From Chlamydiota bacterium (GTDB lineage: Bacteria > Chlamydiota > Chlamydiia > Chlamydiales > Parachlamydiaceae), in NCBI GenBank assembly GCA_013286075.1, contig JABDGJ010000011.1, positions 1-27,783 on the forward strand: 27,783 nucleotides of DNA. Reading direction: 5' to 3'. The notes under the pieces were generated by a model. The model was not told the DNA's origin. It ran no database searches and saw only the letters and a program-made list of their open reading frames with translations. How positions within the stretch are numbered: the stretch's first letter is position 1; each line of letters begins with the position of its first letter. Shown here piece by piece: positions 24,009-27,783 of the stretch. A program made the position numbers and the translations under genes.

Positions 24009-26018
24009 TCATGTCCTTTTTTCTTCTTCTTTGACAGGAAGGTAAGGCGTGATCATTGACTTTCGAGAGTTCAATGCTCCCGCCTTGCATTGTAAAACAA
24101 CCATTCCTACTCTCATTTCTTGCGGCGAAAATCGCTTAGCCAAGCCAGATAAATAAGTGGAAAAGAGTTCAATCCATTCTTGCGAAACCGGACCTATAAA
24201 TTCGATACTTCCCTTTTCCCCGTGTTTTATCATTGCTTGTTGAAATCCCTTCAAAAAATGATGCAAACGCTCATTTCCTCGTAGAGAATTGGGTGTCCAA
24301 AACCACACTTCGTCTAGGTGAGAATACTCTTTTATGGAATCAGAATATACTTCATCGGCATTTGCGATGGTGCTGATCATATGGATGTGTAAATCGATAG
24401 CAGGATTTTTTTTACACGCTTCTTGTGATTGTTGCTGCCAAACTTCTCGGATTTTTTTCTTGTGTTCTTGAAAAAAAGGAAAATTAGACCGAAATAATTT
24501 TGTTTGTCCTACTCGGGCACACTGATTTTGTTCTTTTGTGTCGAGAAAAATCGCAGAAGGCTTCCCTGCTATGCATAATTCCAAATGAGTGGCTACTTCT
24601 GTTTCTCGAAGATCAAATACCACTTTGTATAAGGCATACATATCTGGATTTTTTAGAATGCGTTGCGCACATTTTTTCACAAAAGATGCATCTTTTGGGA
24701 GATCGTCAAAATGAATGACTTCCACTTCTCGACCAAACGTTAGCGATTGTAACCGATTTAGTAATTGAGCAATGCAGAGAATATCTCGGTAGGAAACCTT
24801 ACTCAATAAATCGGTATCGTCAAGTATTGCCTGCAAATAGCAATAGTATTCCAAAAATTCTCTCTTGGGATGGATATAAAAAGAGGTGCTTTGCAAAGCA
24901 ACCTGTTGCCGCTGCAAAAGCTTTTGAAAAATCCGAATGTCGCTTGGACAATCAAGCGAAGAACTTAATTCGCTTAACTGCTTTTCTATATCAGCAACAG
25001 TCAATCCACCTAAACTATATTGGTCATTGATCCGCATTACCTGCTCCGCAAGCAACACATTAGAAGATTGCACATCCCCAATTAGCGCAGTGGGAACAGA
25101 CGAAGTTTGCAAGGATGTCCTATGATGATCAACAACGCTGATCACCTCGAGATACGGAGGGGTGTTGATTTCTTGTAGGTTGCAAAAATCTCGCAGAGAT
25201 ACTGTGCCAAGCACTTTCTGATAGAGGTCTTGTTTGCGTACAATTCCCATGGAAAAAAGTTCATCTTTATTGCACATCACAACAGGAACACAATCTACTT
25301 GTTCCATCGCCATATGGATGTCTTGTAACTCATTCAGTAGTGTGACATGTGGTTCTTTATTCTTACAGGGGCCTTGTGTGATAAGATCCATTGCTTGCAA
25401 AAAGAGATGGGAAGAGGTCCGAGCAAAATGGGAGAAAATTCCTGCGCCAAATAATTTTTGAAAAATTCTACTAAAGGGGGCATCTGGTGGTCCCCCAGGC
25501 AATGACCAATAATGAAGACCCGATCCTACCCGAGCAGAAAATGAATCAATCCATCCCCAAAAAGAAGCAACCATTGTATCTACATCTGGGGAAAGATGAG
25601 CGGCAACAAAGTGGGAACCCGGATACATTTTTCCCATCCCAATTGGAAAAAAGGCTTGGTATTCCTCTCGAGGAATGAATTTTCCTCCTATTTTGGCCCG
25701 AATTCGAAGGTTTTCCTCCGATGAAAGGGTTCCGTTTTGGTTAAGCCAAAGTTCAAATATCGAAAAATTGCATATATCTGAATCTTGTAACGCTTTTTGT
25801 TCATTCAGTTTAGTGAAAAAATCGAGAACACTTCCCAAGAGAAAAGAATTCGGAGAAGAATTTTTGATCCAGTCATAAAGATGCTCGAAAACATATTGAT
25901 ACCGATTCTCTAGAGATAGAGAATAAAACGAGGCTTCGCCTAACGAAGCAATAAATTCGTCTATACGAGGAAAAGATTCAAATGGAGCTAAATAAGAACT
26001 ATTTTCCATTGCTTCCAT
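24009..26018 (-). CDS. DHH-family phosphoesterase-like protein (family II pyrophosphatase-like)
   Basis: The frame runs into tRNA-Arg, so I start at the ATG at 26018 (669 residues; 26009 is an alternative). Metal-site motifs of DHH enzymes are visible: 'AAHLSPDVDTMVASFWGW' (139-156, like the HxNPDTD motif of family II pyrophosphatases, with His141, Asp145, Asp147), 'VVDHHRTS' (295-302, the DHH triad at Asp297-His298-His299) and 'LQAILDDTDLLSK' (394-406). Between the first two, a stretch around 'CVPVVMCNKDELFSMGIVRK' resembles a CBS-type insertion. A long N-terminus (1-125) and C-terminus (about 450-669) are unassigned. No Shine-Dalgarno sequence precedes either ATG, and tRNA-Arg ends 11 bases upstream, so it may be cotranscribed with the tRNA. 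The substrate is unknown; pyrophosphate, oligonucleotides or cyclic dinucleotides are all possible in this superfamily. Confidence 0.75.
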   Translation of the reverse strand: MEAMENSSYLAPFESFPRIDEFIASLGEASFYSLSLENRYQYVFEHLYDWIKNSSPNSFLLGSVLDFFTKLNEQKALQDSDICNFSIFELWLNQNGTLSSEENLRIRAKIGGKFIPREEYQAFFPIGMGKMYPGSHFVAAHLSPDVDTMVASFWGWIDSFSARVGSGLHYWSLPGGPPDAPFSRIFQKLFGAGIFSHFARTSSHLFLQAMDLITQGPCKNKEPHVTLLNELQDIHMAMEQVDCVPVVMCNKDELFSMGIVRKQDLYQKVLGTVSLRDFCNLQEINTPPYLEVISVVDHHRTSLQTSSVPTALIGDVQSSNVLLAEQVMRINDQYSLGGLTVADIEKQLSELSSSLDCPSDIRIFQKLLQRQQVALQSTSFYIHPKREFLEYYCYLQAILDDTDLLSKVSYRDILCIAQLLNRLQSLTFGREVEVIHFDDLPKDASFVKKCAQRILKNPDMYALYKVVFDLRETEVATHLELCIAGKPSAIFLDTKEQNQCARVGQTKLFRSNFPFFQEHKKKIREVWQQQSQEACKKNPAIDLHIHMISTIANADEVYSDSIKEYSHLDEVWFWTPNSLRGNERLHHFLKGFQQAMIKHGEKGSIEFIGPVSQEWIELFSTYLSGLAKRFSPQEMRVGMVVLQCKAGALNSRKSMITPYLPVKEEEKRT

Positions 26019-26029
26019 AAAAAAATAAA

Positions 26030-26102
26030 TGGACTGAGCAGGATTCGAACCTGCGACCACCCGCTTAGAAGGCGGGTGCTCTATCCGCTGAGCTATCAGT
26101 CC
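26030..26102 (-). tRNA. tRNA-Arg (anticodon UCU)
   Basis: On the minus strand a full cloverleaf is present: acceptor GGACTGA/TCAGTCC with discriminator A, D arm 'AGCTCAGCGGATAGAGC', anticodon stem CCCGC/GCGGG with loop CTTCTAA (anticodon TCT, reading AGA), and T arm 'GCAGGTTCGAATCCTGC'. 73 bases; the CCA end is not encoded. Confidence 0.97.
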
Positions 26103-26167
26103 TGAGGGATAAAATTTTAGCCCTAAGACGTGTTCCGATCAAGCATGTTTTTCTCTTTCCGATTAAA

Positions 26168-26395
26168 AACTCACTTTACGCATTGAACTTAATCTCGATC
26201 TTGCCCCTTGCCCGTGCCCGTGCCCGTGCCCTATTGTTTTGGTAGGAAAGTCACATAGGTAACAAAAAGGAAACCCATGTGAAGTTGGTCATACCACAAA
26301 AGCAACAACAATAGGGCACGGGCACGGGCAAGGGCAAGGGCACGGGCACGGGCAAGGGGCAAGATCGAGATTAAGTTCAATGCGTAAAGTGAGTT
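26168..26395. repeat. 228-bp inverted repeat with GGGCAC hexamer arrays in both arms
   Basis: Left arm 26168-26238 (71 nt) and right arm 26307-26395 (89 nt) are inverted copies. The outer 'aactcactttacgcattg' part and the 'aacaataggg' inner edge match exactly. They differ only within the hexamer array: four units on the left, seven on the right, a difference of 18 bases. The loop contains a further hairpin, TCACAT-a-GGT against ACC-c-ATGTGA. Transcribed from either side, this folds into one very long stem. Confidence 0.95.
26314..26355. repeat. Tandem hexamer array GGGCAC/GGGCAA, seven units
   Basis: Units in order: GGGCAC twice, GGGCAA twice, GGGCAC twice, GGGCAA once, then GGGGCAAG. The left arm of the inverted repeat has the inverse of three GGGCAC units and one GGGCAA. 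The unit-number difference points to slippage in the array after the arms formed. Confidence 0.95.
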
Positions 26396-26461
26396 AAAAA
26401 ATTGAATCAAGTATAGTGAACAGCCTCTTTCGAAATTCCAAAGGGTTATAGACTTTTAGTA

Positions 26462-26546
26462 AATATCTACCACAGAGCCCACAGAGATCACAGAGAGAGA
26501 AATTTAAAACTCCTCTGTGATCTCTGTGGGCTCTGTGGTAGATATT
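26462..26546. repeat. 34-bp perfect inverted repeat
   Basis: Bases 26462-26495 and 26513-26546 are exact inverse copies, with a 17-base AT-rich loop. The arms contain a CACAGAG-type repeat (beginning AATATCTACCACAGAGCCC). It lies about 100 bases before folK. No T-run follows on either side and no gene ends here, so it is not an ordinary terminator. Confidence 0.95.
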
Positions 26547-26612
26547 GTTCTTGTCATGCAAAAACTCTAGGAATTTTTCGATACAAAGCGAGTTTTAGAA
26601 GAAGCAAGGCTA

Positions 26613-26637
26613 TTATAATTACAAAAAACCCTCTAAG
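26613..26637. repeat. Partial copy of the uhpC-dnaE hairpin repeat
   Basis: Matches 14636-14660 at 24 of 25 bases (loop plus right arm of the hairpin after uhpC), but the left arm is absent. It lies 12 bases before the folK start codon. Confidence 0.85.
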
Positions 26638-26649
26638 GTGTGTGTAAAA

Positions 26650-27171
26650 ATGAAAAAAATCTATCTCAGTGTAGGGGGAAATGAGGGTGATGTAGTAGAT
26701 CGGTTGATGAGAGCTTTTTCTCTTATTTGTTCCCACCCCGCTATCTACGAATTCCGTTTTTCTCATTTCTATTCTACTTCCCCTGTCGAGATGAATAGTC
26801 ACCACTCTTTTGTGAATGCAACGTGTTCTTTTTCAACATCTCTTTCCCTCGATGAATTATTTTTATTCACACAATCGGTCGAACAAGAGCTTGGAAAAGT
26901 GAAAAAACCAAAAAATGCAGATCGCCCAATCGATATTGACATTCTCTTTTTTGGAAATCAATACTGCCACACTGCTGCAATTACTATTCCTCATCGCTCC
27001 TGGAAGGATCGGCTGTTTGTGTTAGTCCCTTTGCGAGATCTCATTGAAAAAATTGTTTTGCAAAAGGAGTCCGACACGGAAATATATTTCCTTCAAGACC
27101 TCATCACTCCTCTTCTGCAAGATTCTTCTCAGTCTGTTTCCTTGCTAGTGAAAAATCCTCATATTCAGTAA
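26650..27171 (+). CDS. folK: 6-hydroxymethyl-7,8-dihydropterin pyrophosphokinase
   Basis: Start at ATG 26650 (173 residues); a GTG four codons earlier (26638) is also in frame, but the protein begins as expected from the ATG, 'MKKIYLSVGGNEGD'. HPPK motifs are present: the N-terminal strand and Gly-Gly-Asn loop, 'HHSFVNATC' (51-59), the Mg-binding 'RPIDIDILFFG' (92-102, with Asp95 and Asp97 at the same numbers as in E. coli) and 'IPHRSWKDRLFVLVPL' (113-128). It transfers pyrophosphate from ATP to hydroxymethyl-dihydropterin in folate synthesis. It stands apart from other folate genes in this window; its upstream region carries two inverted repeats. kdsA follows after 36 bases. Confidence 0.93.
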   Translation: MKKIYLSVGGNEGDVVDRLMRAFSLICSHPAIYEFRFSHFYSTSPVEMNSHHSFVNATCSFSTSLSLDELFLFTQSVEQELGKVKKPKNADRPIDIDILFFGNQYCHTAAITIPHRSWKDRLFVLVPLRDLIEKIVLQKESDTEIYFLQDLITPLLQDSSQSVSLLVKNPHIQ

Positions 27172-27207
27172 GATGAGAAATATTTATCCGCTTGCTGAAA
27201 GGAATAT

Positions 27208-27783
27208 ATGCATAAAGTGGTAATTAAAAATTTTTGTATAGGAGAAAATGAGCCGTTAGTTGTGATGTCTGGACCCTGCGTGATCGAAAGCGAAGAACAT
27301 TGTCTTAGAGCAGCAGAAAGACTAAAAAAAATGTTTCTCAAACACTCTATTTCCCTCATTTTTAAATCAAGTTACGATAAAGCCAATCGATCCTCTTTTC
27401 ATTCTTTCCGAGGTCCTGGTGTGGAGAAAGGATTGCGCATTTTAGAACGTGTGAAGAGAGAATTTGATCTTCCCATTGTTTCCGATATTCATTCTCCAGA
27501 AGAAGCTGCTTCTGCAGCAAAAGTATGCGATATTCTGCAAATTCCTGCTTTTTTATGTCGTCAAACCGATTTAATTGTAGCTGCAGCCAAGACAGGAGCT
27601 GTAATCAGCGTAAAAAAAGGGCAATTTCTCGCTCCTTGGGATATGGAAAATGTTGTACAAAAAATTGTTTCCGCAAATAACCATCGAATTATCCTCGTAG
27701 AACGGGGAACTACATTTGGGTATAACAACTTAGTGAGTGATATGCGAAGCATTCCGATCATGCAACGTTTGGGATATCCTGTA
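27208..27783 (+). CDS. kdsA: 3-deoxy-D-manno-octulosonate 8-phosphate synthase (3' end cut by the window)
   Basis: ATG at 27208 preceded by AAAGGA (27198-27203). 192 residues are visible of an expected ~270, and the frame runs off the end. Signatures: 'VVMSGPCVIESEEH' (18-31), 'FKSSYDKANRSS' (52-63), 'FRGPGVEKGL' (67-76), 'LPIVSDIHSPEEA' (88-100), 'ILQIPAFLCRQTDL' and 'LVERGTTFGYNNLV'. It condenses phosphoenolpyruvate with arabinose 5-phosphate to make Kdo-8-phosphate for lipopolysaccharide. The Cys in 'GPCVIES' (Cys24) marks the metal-dependent class, as opposed to the Asn of E. coli KdsA. In C. trachomatis kdsA is CT655, near rluD, as here. Confidence 0.96.
   Translation, partial: MHKVVIKNFCIGENEPLVVMSGPCVIESEEHCLRAAERLKKMFLKHSISLIFKSSYDKANRSSFHSFRGPGVEKGLRILERVKREFDLPIVSDIHSPEEAASAAKVCDILQIPAFLCRQTDLIVAAAKTGAVISVKKGQFLAPWDMENVVQKIVSANNHRIILVERGTTFGYNNLVSDMRSIPIMQRLGYPV

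Larger units (their letters stand above)
26103..26649. other. Gene-free stretch of 547 bases holding two long inverted repeats
   Basis: I see no gene. Upstream of the tRNA (26103-26167) is AT-rich DNA with a small AGGG/CCCT hairpin (26105-26124). Then come the 228-bp inverted repeat (26168-26395), a short spacer, the 85-bp inverted repeat (26462-26546) and a partial repeat copy (26613-26637) just before folK. The tRNA and folK are transcribed away from each other, so their promoters must also lie here. Confidence 0.75.

Noticed and set aside
26019..26060. Extension of the DHH-like gene to an ATG at 26060
   Set aside because: It would place the N-terminus inside tRNA-Arg; the first 14 residues are translated tRNA sequence. 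The ATG at 26018 is preferred.
26314..26355. CRISPR-like array (regular GC-rich units)
   Set aside because: The units are contiguous hexamers without spacers, and the array is mirrored in an inverted repeat. No cas gene is nearby.

Overview
The window looks like chromosome of an amoeba-associated (environmental) chlamydia, close to the Parachlamydiaceae. The evidence is gene content and order. One block reads trmL, mip, aspS, hisS, uhpC, dnaE, which I recall as consecutive in Chlamydia trachomatis (CT540-CT545). A second block reads parE (gyrB_2), parC (gyrA_2), a small chlamydial protein, rluD, a KH-domain gene and, further on, kdsA, which matches the CT661-CT655 neighbourhood. The proteins are longer or more divergent than those of Chlamydia, the DNA is AT-rich, and lineage-specific genes and repeats lie between the conserved genes. 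The genus cannot be fixed without a database search.

Layout. 1-795: C-terminal part of a membrane protein with ankyrin-like repeats. 796-1253: a gene-free stretch with a hairpin repeat and a broken fragment of trmL. 1254-3922: a tightly overlapping three-gene operon (YheO-type regulator, PLP aminotransferase, ornithine-cyclodeaminase-family reductase) behind a good sigma70-type promoter. 3995-5353 (minus): an unrecognised Ser/Thr/Pro-rich protein ending in Cys-Cys-Ile-Ile-Ala, a eukaryotic-type CaaX prenylation box. 5521-13040 (minus): trmL, mip, aspS, hisS, a small membrane protein and a large FHA-like membrane protein. 13235-23971 (plus): uhpC, dnaE, parE, parC, a small conserved protein, rluD and khpA. 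24009-26102 (minus): a DHH-type phosphoesterase-like gene directly downstream of tRNA-Arg(UCU). 26103-26649: no gene, but two long inverted repeats. 26650-27783 (plus): folK and the start of kdsA.

How it fits together. Most genes are core functions: translation (aspS, hisS, tRNA-Arg, trmL, rluD), replication and topology (dnaE, parE, parC), protein folding at the envelope (mip), sugar-phosphate import (uhpC), folate (folK) and LPS Kdo (kdsA) synthesis. The accessory part is 1100-5644. It is bracketed by two direct, 78-bp identical copies of trmL sequence (1022-1099 and 5645-5722), so the amino-acid operon and the CaaX protein appear to sit in an inserted or rearranged cassette.

Best candidates for something new: the CaaX-box putative effector; the trmL-bracketed cassette; the long inverted repeat of 71/89-nt arms built on a GGGCAC hexamer array next to the tRNA; the 34-bp perfect inverted repeat beside it; the 174-bp near-palindrome before dnaE; and a hairpin that buries the hisS ribosome-binding site.
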